This document shows, piece by piece, positions 26,707-35,270 of a stretch of DNA of 64,000 nucleotides. Below the pieces are notes generated by a model. That model made no database searches, was not told where the DNA came from, and worked only from the letters and a program-made list of their open reading frames with translations. The first letter of the stretch is position 1, and the number at the start of each line of letters is the position of its first letter. The DNA is from Tenacibaculum holothuriorum (GTDB lineage Bacteria > Bacteroidota > Bacteroidia > Flavobacteriales > Flavobacteriaceae): assembly GCF_002120225.1 (NCBI RefSeq), contig NZ_LAPZ01000013.1, positions 47,993-111,992 on the forward strand, written 5' to 3'. Both the position numbers and the translations under genes were made by a program.

Positions 26707-27333
26707 ATGAAACTAAAAGTTTGTGGAATGAAATACATAGAAAATATTCAGCAAGTAGCTGAATTAAATCCAGATTACTTAGGGTTTATTTTCTATGAAA
26801 AATCACCAAGAAATTTTGAAGGAATCATTCCTCAATTACCTAAAGGAATACAAAAAGTTGGGGTCTTTGTAAATGAGTACATGGAGATAGTAGTTTCCAT
26901 GATGGAAGAGTATAAATTAGACGTTGTACAATTGCATGGAGACGAATCTGTAGCTTATATCAAAGAATTAAAAACACACGTGCCTAAGTTGGAAATTGTT
27001 AAGGTATTTGGAATTAAAGATACGTTCAATTTTACAATTTTAGAATCTTATGAGGAGGTCGTAGATTATTTCTTATTTGATACAAAAGGAAAGGAAAGAG
27101 GAGGTAATGGAGTAACCTTTAATTGGGAGGTATTAAAAGAATACCCTTCAAAGAAACCTTTTTTTCTTAGTGGTGGAATAGGTTTAGAAGAACTAGAAAA
27201 AGTAAAAGATGTTTTAAAAACAAAATTACCGATTCATGCATTGGATGTAAATAGCAAATTTGAAACGAAAGCAGGATTAAAATCGGTAGGAGAGTTAAAG
27301 AAATTTAAAAGAGTAATAGAGGAAAATAAATAG
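26707..27333 (+). CDS. trpF: Phosphoribosylanthranilate isomerase
   Basis: 208 residues. Catalytic Cys in LKVCGMKYIENI (residue 6), LGFIFYEKSPR, VQLHGDES, FDTKGKERGGNGVTFNW and FFLSGGIGLEE show the PRAI barrel; the catalytic Asp is that of LFDTKG. It catalyses the Amadori rearrangement of PRA to CdRP. The last phosphate-binding loop reads ALDVNSKFETKAGLK, close to the usual DVNSGVE. Followed by a 147-bp gap that holds repeats. Confidence 0.95.
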   Translation: MKLKVCGMKYIENIQQVAELNPDYLGFIFYEKSPRNFEGIIPQLPKGIQKVGVFVNEYMEIVVSMMEEYKLDVVQLHGDESVAYIKELKTHVPKLEIVKVFGIKDTFNFTILESYEEVVDYFLFDTKGKERGGNGVTFNWEVLKEYPSKKPFFLSGGIGLEELEKVKDVLKTKLPIHALDVNSKFETKAGLKSVGELKKFKRVIEENK

Positions 27334-27366
27334 TTATTTGTGAAGTAGGATTTATTTTTTGATAAA

Positions 27367-27446
27367 GAGATTCATTCTAAAACAAGTTCAGAATGACATG
27401 TAGATAAAAAAACCAAGTAGTCATTTCGAACGAAGCGAGAAATCTC
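27367..27446. repeat. Composite interspersed repeat in the trpF-trpB gap
   Basis: Begins GAGATTCATTCT and ends GCGAGAAATCTC, so GAGATT/AATCTC form short terminal inverted repeats. Inside, TCATTCT/AGAATGA (27372-27378 and 27390-27396) pair, followed by ATGACA and later GTCATTTCGAACGAAGCGAG. The latter wording is a common intergenic repeat of Bacteroidota in my recollection. The element leaves the operon direction unbroken. Confidence 0.65.
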
Positions 27447-27480
27447 AGAAAAAACAGTATAAAACACACAACAAAAACAA

Positions 27481-28659
27481 ATGAAATTTCAACCAGATCA
27501 TAATGGATATTACGGACAATTTGGAGGAGCATTTATTCCAGAGTTGTTATATCCTAATGTAAAAGAATTAGAAGATAATTATATTCAGATTATTGAATCC
27601 GAAGCATTTCAGAAAGAGTATAAGAGTTTGTTAAAAGATTATGTTGGACGTCCAAGTCCATTATATTTAGCAAAACGATTGTCTGAAAAATACGGAGCTA
27701 CTATTTATTTAAAACGAGAAGATTTAAATCATACAGGAGCACATAAAGTAAACAATACAATTGGACAAATTTTAATTGCAAAACAATTAGGGAAAACTAA
27801 AATTATAGCGGAAACAGGAGCAGGACAACATGGAGTAGCTACAGCTACAGTTTGTGCATTAATGGGATTGGAATGTATTGTGTTTATGGGAGAAGTTGAT
27901 ATTGAACGTCAAGCACCCAATGTAGCTCGTATGAAAATGTTAGGAGCTAAGGTAATAGCAGCTACCAGTGGTAGTAAGACCTTAAAAGATGCAACGAATG
28001 AAGCGATTAGGTATTGGATTCAACATCCAGATACTTATTATCTCATAGGATCTGTTGTGGGACCACACCCTTATCCAGATATGGTGGCGAGATTGCAAGC
28101 AATTATATCTGAAGAAATGAAATGGCAATTAAAAGAGCATACAGGAAAAGAAAATCCAGATGCAGTAATCGCTTGTGTTGGTGGAGGAAGTAATGCAGCA
28201 GGTGCTTTTTATCATTATTTAGATGATGAAGATGTAGAGCTAATTGCTGTTGAAGCTGCTGGTTTAGGTGTTCATTCTGGAGAAAGTGCTGCAACATCAC
28301 AATTAGGAGAGGTAGGTGTAATTCACGGGAGCAAAACTATTTTAATGCAAGACGAATATGGACAAATCGTAGAACCTTATTCAATCTCAGCAGGGTTAGA
28401 TTATCCAGGAGTGGGACCGTTACACGCATTTTTGTTTAATGAAAAACGAGCGACATTTATGAATGCAACAGATAAAGAAGCTCTAGAAGCAGCCTATGAA
28501 CTAACAAAAATAGAAGGAATTATTCCAGCGCTAGAAAGTGCACATGCACTGGCAGTTTTACCAAAAATGGATTTGCAAAAAGATCAAACAATTATCATCA
28601 ACTTATCTGGTAGAGGAGATAAAGACTTAGAAACGTATATCAAACATTTAGAAGACTAA
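27481..28659 (+). CDS. trpB: Tryptophan synthase beta chain
   Basis: 392 residues, TrpB1 type. PLP-binding Lys89 in [12 protein letters not shown]; catalytic Glu in [11 protein letters not shown]; phosphate-binding [12 protein letters not shown]-like end NLSGRGDKD. It joins indole to serine in the alpha2beta2 complex with TrpA. The start follows a 147-bp gap but no promoter consensus is seen there. The trpA ATG comes one base after its stop codon. Confidence 0.97.
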   Translation: MKFQPDHNGYYGQFGGAFIPELLYPNVKELEDNYIQIIESEAFQKEYKSLLKDYVGRPSPLYLAKRLSEKYGATIYLKREDLNHTGAHKVNNTIGQILIAKQLGKTKIIAETGAGQHGVATATVCALMGLECIVFMGEVDIERQAPNVARMKMLGAKVIAATSGSKTLKDATNEAIRYWIQHPDTYYLIGSVVGPHPYPDMVARLQAIISEEMKWQLKEHTGKENPDAVIACVGGGSNAAGAFYHYLDDEDVELIAVEAAGLGVHSGESAATSQLGEVGVIHGSKTILMQDEYGQIVEPYSISAGLDYPGVGPLHAFLFNEKRATFMNATDKEALEAAYELTKIEGIIPALESAHALAVLPKMDLQKDQTIIINLSGRGDKDLETYIKHLED

Positions 28660-28660
28660 A

Positions 28661-29434
28661 ATGAATTCAGTTCAACAAATATTTAAAAAAAAGGATAAAG
28701 ATTTATTGTCTATTTTCTTTACAGCGGGTTTCCCAAAATTAGAAGATACCACTACAATTATTTCAGAATTAAGTTCGAATGGAGTAGATTTTATAGAAGT
28801 AGGGTTGCCATATTCAGATCCGTTAGCGGATGGTCCTACCATTCAATATAGTAGTTCTGTAGCCCTCCGTAATGGGATGAATTTAGATGTGGTTTTTGAA
28901 CAGTTAGCTTCCATTAAAGAAACGAATAAAACACCTTTAGTTCTAATGGGGTATTTGAATCAGATTATAAAATATGGGGAAGATGCTTTTTGTCAAAAAG
29001 TAAAAGATTGTGGCATTGATACTGTGATTATTCCTGATTTACCGATGGTTGAGTATGAAACTCATTATCAACAATTGTTTGAAAAATATGGAATTACCAA
29101 TGTGTTTTTAATCACACCTCATACTTCAGATGAACGTATTCGTAAAATAGATAACTTAACAGATGCTTTTATTTATGTAGTAGCTTCAGCTTCTATTACT
29201 GGAGCAAAAGGAGAAATCTCTCAACAACAAATCGATTATTTTAATCGAATAAAAGGAATGAATTTACAAAGTAAATTGATTGTTGGTTTTGGAATTTCTG
29301 ATTATAAAACATTTGCAACTGCTTGTGAATATATGAATGGAGCTATTATGGGATCTGCGTTTATTATGGAATTGGATAAAAACAGTGTGGAAGGAGTAGG
29401 TGATTTTTTAAGCTCTATTTTTGGGGCTTCATAA
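28661..29434 (+). CDS. trpA: Tryptophan synthase alpha chain
   Basis: 257 residues. Catalytic Glu46 (FIEVGLPYSDPLADGPTIQ) and Asp57 are present, with LVLMGYLNQI, IIPDLP and the phosphate loop VGFGISD, then GAIMGSAF. It splits indole-3-glycerol phosphate and passes indole to TrpB through the tunnel. Last gene of the operon; a palindrome lies after its stop codon. One catalytic-loop oddity: the usual ASxxGVTG reads ASASITGAKG, which is common in this phylum. Confidence 0.96.
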   Translation: MNSVQQIFKKKDKDLLSIFFTAGFPKLEDTTTIISELSSNGVDFIEVGLPYSDPLADGPTIQYSSSVALRNGMNLDVVFEQLASIKETNKTPLVLMGYLNQIIKYGEDAFCQKVKDCGIDTVIIPDLPMVEYETHYQQLFEKYGITNVFLITPHTSDERIRKIDNLTDAFIYVVASASITGAKGEISQQQIDYFNRIKGMNLQSKLIVGFGISDYKTFATACEYMNGAIMGSAFIMELDKNSVEGVGDFLSSIFGAS

Positions 29435-29466
29435 TTACTAATTTTTATAATTATCTATAAATAAGG

Positions 29467-29487
29467 TTCAAAGTTATCAACTTTGAA
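29467..29487. terminator. Hairpin between trpA and the plug gene
   Basis: TTCAAAGTT, three bases, AACTTTGAA: perfect 9-bp arms, 33 bp after the trpA stop and 60 bp beyond the end of the convergent gene. It lacks a T-run, so whether it terminates is uncertain. Confidence 0.5.
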
Positions 29488-29546
29488 TATTGCTGTCTTT
29501 GTAGGGAATAATTAATTCTAAAATAAACATCCTTTATGTCTTTAGA

Positions 29547-30182
29547 TTAATAGGTAGTTATTTTTATAACTCCATTAGCTCCTCTAGCGCCATAAATAGC
29601 AGTTTCAGGGCCTTTTAAAATATTTATGTGTTTAACATTTGTAGGTATTATATTTTCAAATGTTGTTTTTCCAATTTGAACACCATTAAGAATAAATAAG
29701 GGTGTTGTTGAACCATTAACAGAACCAATGCCTCTGATTTTTATGTTGTTATCTCTGGATATTTGTACTCCAGGAACTTGTCCTCTAAGATAATGGTAGA
29801 TATTCCTATATTGTTCAGCATTTTCAATACCGAATTTTTTATTTTTTAATTTAGTTATCAATTGAGGGGTAATGTCTTTCTTCTTTTTTATAATAATACG
29901 ATTAAATTTTTTACCATTATATTTAATTATATTTATTCCATGATAAGGAGAGAAGGCACTTATTTTTTGAGGTAAGGAAAATGTTTTAATAGAAAAAATT
30001 CCTTTATAGTTCGTTTTTTTATCCTGTTTTATATCATCTAATAAAATTACAGCTCCTTCAATAGGTCTATTATTATCATCTTTAACTATTATAAAGATTT
30101 CTTTTTCAGTTTGTGAAAAAGAAAAATTAGAAAATGAAAGACATAAAAAGAAAATTATTTTAAAAAGAAAATCTGATTTCAT
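29547..30182 (-). CDS. Stand-alone carboxypeptidase-regulatory plus TonB plug protein
   Basis: 211 residues with a signal peptide ending NFSFSQ (about 24). Residues 28-95 form a CarboxypepD_reg-like beta sandwich (IIVKDDNNRPIEGAVILLDDI), and 105-211 a TonB plug ending ILKGPETAIYGARGANGVIKITTY, the canonical end of a SusC plug. A stop codon follows at once, where a SusC receptor would go on for ~800 barrel residues. No barrel remnant lies downstream: the next DNA is the trpA terminator region. The TonB box is not obvious. It could be a degraded receptor or a real plug-only protein of unknown role. Confidence 0.8.
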   Translation of the reverse strand: MKSDFLFKIIFFLCLSFSNFSFSQTEKEIFIIVKDDNNRPIEGAVILLDDIKQDKKTNYKGIFSIKTFSLPQKISAFSPYHGINIIKYNGKKFNRIIIKKKKDITPQLITKLKNKKFGIENAEQYRNIYHYLRGQVPGVQISRDNNIKIRGIGSVNGSTTPLFILNGVQIGKTTFENIIPTNVKHINILKGPETAIYGARGANGVIKITTY

Positions 30183-30301
30183 AGGAGAAAATATTGTATA
30201 AAAGTAAAAAAAATAAAGTTATAATTATGTTAATGAACATATAAGTTCTTTTATAATTTATATAATTAAGTATTTTTAATGTCAAAAACTACAATATAAG
30301 G

Positions 30302-33300
30302 ATGGTAAATAAAATATTATTATTGTTTGCTTTTACTATAAGTAATGTATTATTAGCACAACACACTTTAATTCGAAAACCAGCAATAAGCCCAGATGCA
30401 TCTCAAATGGCGTTTAGTTATCATGGAGATATTTGGACTTATAATTTTAGAACCCAACAAGCCAACCGACTAACAATTCATAAAGGATATGAAAGTAATC
30501 CGGTTTGGAACACAAAAGGAACAGAAATTGCTTTTTCTTCTAACAGAAAAGGAAATGACAATATTTTTACTACTGGATTAAATGGAGGAGTTCCAAAACA
30601 ATTAACTTATTACCCTACAGCAAACATTCCTTCTGATTGGACGTCTAAAGGAGAAATTTTATTCTCTACAGGAAGGGTGTATAGAGGTCCAGAATGGGAC
30701 CGTCAAATGTACTCAGTAAATCAAAACGGAGGAACTCCAAAACGTTTACTTACAGCTTATGGAGAAGATGCTCAGTTATCTCCAAATGGTAAATTTATTG
30801 CTTTTACAAAAGGAGCATGTAGAATTGCTCGTGAAGATTATTCAGGTTCTGCACAACGTGATATTTGGATTTATAATACTACCACAAAAAAGTATAATCA
30901 AATAACAACAAGTAATAAGAATGACCATTCTCCAAGATGGGATGCATCGGGGAATTTATATTATATCGGAGCAAAAAGTGGACGCTATAACATTTATAAA
31001 CAATCAATTTCTGCAAACGGAACCGCTAACGGAACTGCTTCTCAATTAACATCACATAAAAAAGATGGAGTTCGTACATATTCTGTAAGTAATAATGGAA
31101 CGATCGTTTATTTAAGTGGAGTTGATACGTACAAAGTAGAAAACGGAACTGCTAAGAAGATTAAGTTAAACATTCCTTCTGATAATCGTTTTGAAACCGA
31201 AGAAACAAAAACAGTTTCTAATGGAGTACAAGGATATGCAGTTTCTCCTGATGGAAAGAAAGTGGCTTTAGAAATTAACGGAGAAATCTTTGTAAAAGAA
31301 AACAACAAAGAGAAAAAACGTTCAAACAATGTAAGTAAGCATCCGTATAGAGATCGTAGTCCACAGTGGTTAGATAATAAAACAGTGGTTTTTACTTCTG
31401 ATAGAGATGGACATTTTGAATTATACAGTGCAGTTTCAACAGATACTTTGGTAGGGTTACATAGAAGCTTAAAAACTAAGGTTTCTAAATTAACCAATAG
31501 TAAAGAAGATGTTGAGAATCCTATAGTATCACCTGACGGAAAGAAGATTGCTTACCAAGTAGGAAGAGGAACATTAATGATTGCTGATATTAAGGATGGA
31601 AAAATTGTAAAACCAAAAGTATATTCAGATTCTTGGGCTGCTGCTGAAGATTTTTCTTGGAGCCCAGATAGTAAGTATATTGCGTATTCTCAAGAAGATT
31701 TAAATTTTGATAGTGAAATATTTATCCAATCTGTAGCCTATAAATCTAAGAAAATGAATGTTTCGATGCATCCAAGAAGTGATAGAAGTCCGGTTTGGAG
31801 TGCCGATGGAAAAAAGTTAGCATTTATTTCAAATAGAAACGGAATCAATTATGATGTGTGGATGGTTTGGTTACAAAAAGAAGATTGGGAAAAATCTAAA
31901 TTAGATCATAGTGAAGGTTCTTATTATCCTGAGAAAAAAGATGAAAAGAAATCTGATAAAAAGGATAAGAAGAAATCAAGCAAGAAAAAGAAAGTGAAGG
32001 TAAAAATAGATTCAGATAAAATTTATGATCGCTTAGTACAAGTAACTTCATTACAAGACAATGAGTACAGTCCAACATTTAGTGCAGATAGTAAATTTAT
32101 CTATTTTTCGGCTACCAATCCTGCAACTAAGAAAAGAGGTTTATATAAAATAAAGTGGGATGGAACAAAGTCAAAAGCTATAAAAGGAGTATCAAGAGCA
32201 GGAGGTTTTGATGTAAATAAAGGGAAAGTTTATTTTGTTTCTGGTGGAAGGTTAAAACAACTAGATACAAAGTCTGATAAAATTACTGGATTGCCACATT
32301 CAGCAACGTACACAAAGAATAAAGAAAAGGAATACGCTCAAATATTTGATGAAGGAATTAGAGCATTAACAGCTGGTTTCTATGATCCAGAGTTCCATGG
32401 ATATGATTGGGACGGATTAGTAAAGAAATACAAGCCTTGGGTATTATCTGCAACTACGCATCAAGATTATTCATATATGTATAACCTGTTACTAGGGCAA
32501 TTAAATGCTAGTCACATGGGATATAGAGGAACTGCTCCAAGAAATACGAGTGATAAAGTAGGTTTATTAGGATTAGAGGTTGAAAACACTTCAGATGGAG
32601 CTAAAGTAGTGTATGTATTAGAAAATACTGTAGCAGATAAATCGAAGAGTAAATTAAAAGTTGGAGATGTAATTACTTCAGTAAACGGACAAGAAATTAA
32701 TAAGAATACAAACTTTTATAGTTTACTTAAAAATACTAGAGAAAATGAGGTATTGTTAAGTTTAAAGAATGGAAAAGATGTAATTATTCGTCCGCAAAAT
32801 TCATTAAGAACAGCACAATATGAAGCTTGGGTTACTTCTCGTAAAAAGCTGGTAGATGAGTATTCAAACGGTCAATTAGGCTATATTCATATTCAAGGTA
32901 TGAGTATGCCAAGTTTTGAGCGTTTCGAACGCGAATTAAAAGCGAGTGGTTATGGTAAAAAAGGAATTGTAATCGACGTACGTTATAACGGTGGTGGTTG
33001 GACTACCGATCGTTTAATGGCAGTTTTAAATGTAGATCAACATGCGTATACTGTTCCAAGGGGAGCTACTAAAAGCTTGAAAAATCATAAGAAGTATAGC
33101 AAGAACTATCCGTTTAACGAGCGTGCAATTTTATCAGTTAATACAAAACCAGTTGTGGCTTTATGTAATGAAAATAGTTATTCGAATGCTGAGATTTTCT
33201 CACATGCCTTTAAGAATTTAGGATTAGGGAAGTTAGTTGGTCAACCTACTTTCGGAGCGGTTATTTCTACAGGAGGGAAAAGATTGCAAAACGGATATAT

Positions 33301-33469
33301 TCGTATGCCATTTAGAGCATGGTTTGTAAAAAAGACTGGTGAGAATATGGAAAATGATGCTCCAGCTGTACCAGATTATTTAGTGAAGAATGCTCCAGGA
33401 TGGAAAGAAAGAGGAGAAGATGCTCAATTGAAGAAAGCAGTTGAGGTATTGTTACAAGAAATAAACTAG
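30302..33469 (+). CDS. Tricorn-like S41 protease with beta-propeller domains
   Basis: 1055 residues with a signal peptide ending VLLAQ (about 20). Order: WD40/PD40 beta-propellers (about 25-650; RKPAISPDASQMAFSYHGDIW, SPDGKKVAL, SPDSKYIAY), C1 helical segment, PDZ domain (about 755-830; LKVGDVITSVNGQEI), and the S41 peptidase core (about 850-1050) with nucleophile Ser961 in NENSYSNAEIFSH and GxVIxTGG-like FGAVISTGG. It is probably periplasmic and degrades peptides passed through the propeller. Odd: a Lys-rich, Glu/Asp-rich low-complexity insert at about 541-572 between propeller blades. Monocistronic with a strong terminator. Confidence 0.92.
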   Translation: MVNKILLLFAFTISNVLLAQHTLIRKPAISPDASQMAFSYHGDIWTYNFRTQQANRLTIHKGYESNPVWNTKGTEIAFSSNRKGNDNIFTTGLNGGVPKQLTYYPTANIPSDWTSKGEILFSTGRVYRGPEWDRQMYSVNQNGGTPKRLLTAYGEDAQLSPNGKFIAFTKGACRIAREDYSGSAQRDIWIYNTTTKKYNQITTSNKNDHSPRWDASGNLYYIGAKSGRYNIYKQSISANGTANGTASQLTSHKKDGVRTYSVSNNGTIVYLSGVDTYKVENGTAKKIKLNIPSDNRFETEETKTVSNGVQGYAVSPDGKKVALEINGEIFVKENNKEKKRSNNVSKHPYRDRSPQWLDNKTVVFTSDRDGHFELYSAVSTDTLVGLHRSLKTKVSKLTNSKEDVENPIVSPDGKKIAYQVGRGTLMIADIKDGKIVKPKVYSDSWAAAEDFSWSPDSKYIAYSQEDLNFDSEIFIQSVAYKSKKMNVSMHPRSDRSPVWSADGKKLAFISNRNGINYDVWMVWLQKEDWEKSKLDHSEGSYYPEKKDEKKSDKKDKKKSSKKKKVKVKIDSDKIYDRLVQVTSLQDNEYSPTFSADSKFIYFSATNPATKKRGLYKIKWDGTKSKAIKGVSRAGGFDVNKGKVYFVSGGRLKQLDTKSDKITGLPHSATYTKNKEKEYAQIFDEGIRALTAGFYDPEFHGYDWDGLVKKYKPWVLSATTHQDYSYMYNLLLGQLNASHMGYRGTAPRNTSDKVGLLGLEVENTSDGAKVVYVLENTVADKSKSKLKVGDVITSVNGQEINKNTNFYSLLKNTRENEVLLSLKNGKDVIIRPQNSLRTAQYEAWVTSRKKLVDEYSNGQLGYIHIQGMSMPSFERFERELKASGYGKKGIVIDVRYNGGGWTTDRLMAVLNVDQHAYTVPRGATKSLKNHKKYSKNYPFNERAILSVNTKPVVALCNENSYSNAEIFSHAFKNLGLGKLVGQPTFGAVISTGGKRLQNGYIRMPFRAWFVKKTGENMENDAPAVPDYLVKNAPGWKERGEDAQLKKAVEVLLQEIN

Positions 33470-33487
33470 AAGTTTTTTATTAATAAG

Positions 33488-33517
33488 AAAATCCCGAGTT
33501 ATTAACTCGGGATTTTT
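33488..33517. terminator. Bidirectional terminator
   Basis: AAAATCCCGAGTT pairs with AACTCGGGATTTT around a 3-base loop, followed by T-runs on both strands. It ends the Tricorn-like gene and the convergent sigma-factor operon. Confidence 0.9.
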
Positions 33518-33520
33518 GTT

Positions 33521-34138
33521 TTACTCTTTTAGTGTTTCTAGTTCGTTAATGATATCATCAAGTTTTGATATTAATGTTCCGTATAAAAGTTTGGTAGAGA
33601 TTTTAAAAACAATCATACCAATAACTCCTACAGCAACAGCAACTAAAAACCCAATACCTGTCATTTGAACTAAGGTTGTCTCTTCAGAAATAAACTTTGA
33701 AAGAAAACTAGTTTCTTTAATAGTATAAGCCAGTATAAAAATTGATAATACAGCTAAAGGAATCGCAAACAGAAATAGCTTTTTTGTAGCATTTGTTACG
33801 CTAGTTATAATATTTCTATAGCTTTTTAGATAAGTTAAGTTGTCAGATTTAACATCGATAGTATTAAATCTATTTAATAATCTTGTATTGAAAACGTATA
33901 AGCATAAGATTAAAAAGGCTCCATAGGCTCCAATAATGGTTTCAGATAAAAGTATACCACCAATTACAGTAATTCCTGCTATAGGAAGCAATCCTTTGTT
34001 GTCAAACTCGTAAGTTCTTTTAATTTTATTGATAATTGATTTTGACTTTTGATTATATATATCAATAACTTTTGGAGCAATAAGAGATTGTTCATCGATA
34101 AAAGCATCATTCCATATTTTCTCAATTGATTTTTCCAT
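33521..34138 (-). CDS. Membrane protein co-encoded with the ECF sigma factor
   Basis: 205 residues. After a charged N-terminal ~45 residues come four hydrophobic segments (about 52-68, 70-85, 115-135 and 153-175, the last TGIGFLVAVAVGVIGMIVFK). Its start overlaps the end of the sigma-factor gene by 17 bp, so translation is likely coupled. That context suggests a membrane anti-sigma factor or other partner, but there is no zinc anti-sigma motif (HxxxCxxC). I do not recognise a named family. The last ~25 residues (KLDDIINELETLKE) look like a short coiled coil. Confidence 0.75.
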   Translation of the reverse strand: MEKSIEKIWNDAFIDEQSLIAPKVIDIYNQKSKSIINKIKRTYEFDNKGLLPIAGITVIGGILLSETIIGAYGAFLILCLYVFNTRLLNRFNTIDVKSDNLTYLKSYRNIITSVTNATKKLFLFAIPLAVLSIFILAYTIKETSFLSKFISEETTLVQMTGIGFLVAVAVGVIGMIVFKISTKLLYGTLISKLDDIINELETLKE

Positions 34139-34604
34139 CTAATAATATTTTTAATTGTTTTTTAATTCTGTTAATACGTACTGCAATATTGTTAGCGCTA
34201 GTTCCAATAATTGTAGCAATTTCTTTGTAAGGATTTTCTTCTAAATGCAGTAAGATTATCGCTCTGTCGACTTCAGATAATTTCTTAATAGCATCGTATA
34301 ATAAATTCAAATTTTCATTTTCAAAAGCTTTGCTTTCTTCTGGAATTTCTGGTAACTTTTCCATAGTATAGCCCTTTCTGTTATTCTTTTTAGATAAGGT
34401 TAAACAAACATTCAAGGTAATCCTATAAATCCAAGTAGACCATTTTGATTTATTCTGAAAAGCATTTCTACTTTTCCAAATTTGTAAACAAACCTCTTGA
34501 TAAAAATCTTCAAAATCTTCTTGAGAATCTGTATAGGCTCTACATATTTTGATGATAATTCCAGAATGTGGTAAAATAGATGACGTATAAAAATCGTTAC
34601 TCAA
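34122..34604 (-). CDS. ECF-type RNA polymerase sigma factor
   Basis: Sigma region 2 is seen in ILPHSGIIIKICRAYTDSQED and FEDFYQEVCLQIWKSRNAF, region 4 in LSEVDRAIILLHLEENPYKEIA and IIGTSANNIAVRINRIKKQLK. No in-frame ATG precedes region 2. The frame opens with TTG at 34685 (187 residues) after a stop codon; I prefer the TTG at 34604 (160 residues) or the ATT just before it, which starts right at LSNDFYTS. The upstream TTG would put the start codon inside the GbsR palindrome. The gene lies divergent from the GbsR regulator. Confidence 0.85.
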   Translation of the reverse strand: MSNDFYTSSILPHSGIIIKICRAYTDSQEDFEDFYQEVCLQIWKSRNAFQNKSKWSTWIYRITLNVCLTLSKKNNRKGYTMEKLPEIPEESKAFENENLNLLYDAIKKLSEVDRAIILLHLEENPYKEIATIIGTSANNIAVRINRIKKQLKILLDGKIN

Positions 34605-34679
34605 AATTGTATTTTCTTGGTAAGTAATCTTAGAATTAAAATTATTACAAGATAATAGAATAATTTTAAAATATTTTAT

Positions 34680-34697
34680 TTTCAATAATTATTGAAA
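34680..34697. promoter_or_regulatory. Palindromic operator at the gbsR-like promoter
   Basis: TTTCAATAATTATTGAAA is a perfect 18-bp palindrome that overlaps the -33 TTG (34692-34694) of the GbsR-like gene. A 16-of-18 copy lies before the next gene (35251-35268). Likely the autoregulatory site of the GbsR-like protein. Confidence 0.65.
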
Positions 34698-34721
34698 GTA
34701 TTAAAAATAGTTGTATATTTG
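34692..34721 (+). promoter_or_regulatory. Promoter of the GbsR-like gene (leaderless)
   Basis: TTG (34692-34694), 19 bp, TATATTTG (34714-34721). The ATG starts at 34726, four bases beyond the -7 element, so the transcript should begin at or within the start codon. Confidence 0.7.
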
Positions 34722-34725
34722 ACCC

Positions 34726-35232
34726 ATGCAATTAGAAGACGCAAAAATAAAATATATTCATACTTGGGGTAGTTTGGCTACAAGTTGGGGAATTAATAAA
34801 ACCATGGCACAAGTACATGCCTTGTTATTAGTTACGACTAAACCAATGTCTGCGGATGAAATTATGGAAGCTTTGAAAATTTCAAGAGGCAATGTAAATA
34901 TGAATGTACGTGCGTTGATTGATTGGGGAATTGTTCGTAAGGAATTTGTAGTAGGGGAGCGTAAAGAGTTTTTTGTGGCTGATAAAGATATTTGGGAATT
35001 GTTTAAACAAGTTACCAAAGAGCGTAAGAAAAGAGAAGTAGAACCTGTGTTAAAGGTTTTAGATGAATTGCAAGAAAATGTTGAAGGAGAAGGAGAAGAT
35101 GTGAAGAATTTTAAAAAGTTAATGGGCGATTTATCTTCGGTAACCAATACAGTTAATGGTATTTTAGATAAAGCAATTAAAGCCGATGAGCATTGGTTGT
35201 TATCTAATTTTACCAAAATGATAAAAAAGTAA
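34726..35232 (+). CDS. GbsR/MarR-family transcriptional regulator
   Basis: 168 residues. The start MQLEDAKIKYIHTWGSLATSWGINKTMAQVHALLL, the winged-helix region (about 38-85: MSADEIMEALKISRGNVNMNVRALIDWGIVRKEF) and the basic wing VVGERKEFFVA follow the GbsR family, known to repress glycine-betaine synthesis and related transport genes in Bacillus. Here the neighbours are unrelated small membrane proteins. A perfect palindrome overlaps its promoter and a close copy precedes the next gene, so it probably represses both itself and the cassette downstream. Confidence 0.9.
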   Translation: MQLEDAKIKYIHTWGSLATSWGINKTMAQVHALLLVTTKPMSADEIMEALKISRGNVNMNVRALIDWGIVRKEFVVGERKEFFVADKDIWELFKQVTKERKKREVEPVLKVLDELQENVEGEGEDVKNFKKLMGDLSSVTNTVNGILDKAIKADEHWLLSNFTKMIKK

Positions 35233-35250
35233 AAAAATTTAAACACAAAC

Positions 35251-35268
35251 TTTCAATAATTTCTGAAA
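35251..35268. promoter_or_regulatory. Second GbsR-like operator copy
   Basis: TTTCAATAATTTCTGAAA matches the promoter palindrome (34680-34697) at 16 of 18 positions and lies 2 bp before the ATG at 35271. A repressor here would block transcription or translation start of the membrane-protein cassette. Confidence 0.5.
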
Positions 35269-35270
35269 AT

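Noticed and set aside
31108..31497. 129-residue antisense ORF in the Tricorn-like gene
   Set aside because: Shadow frame of a gene with strong domain evidence.
34758..35246. 162-residue ORF on the minus strand
   Set aside because: Lies antisense to the well-supported GbsR-like gene; composition is that of a reading shadow, with no domain.
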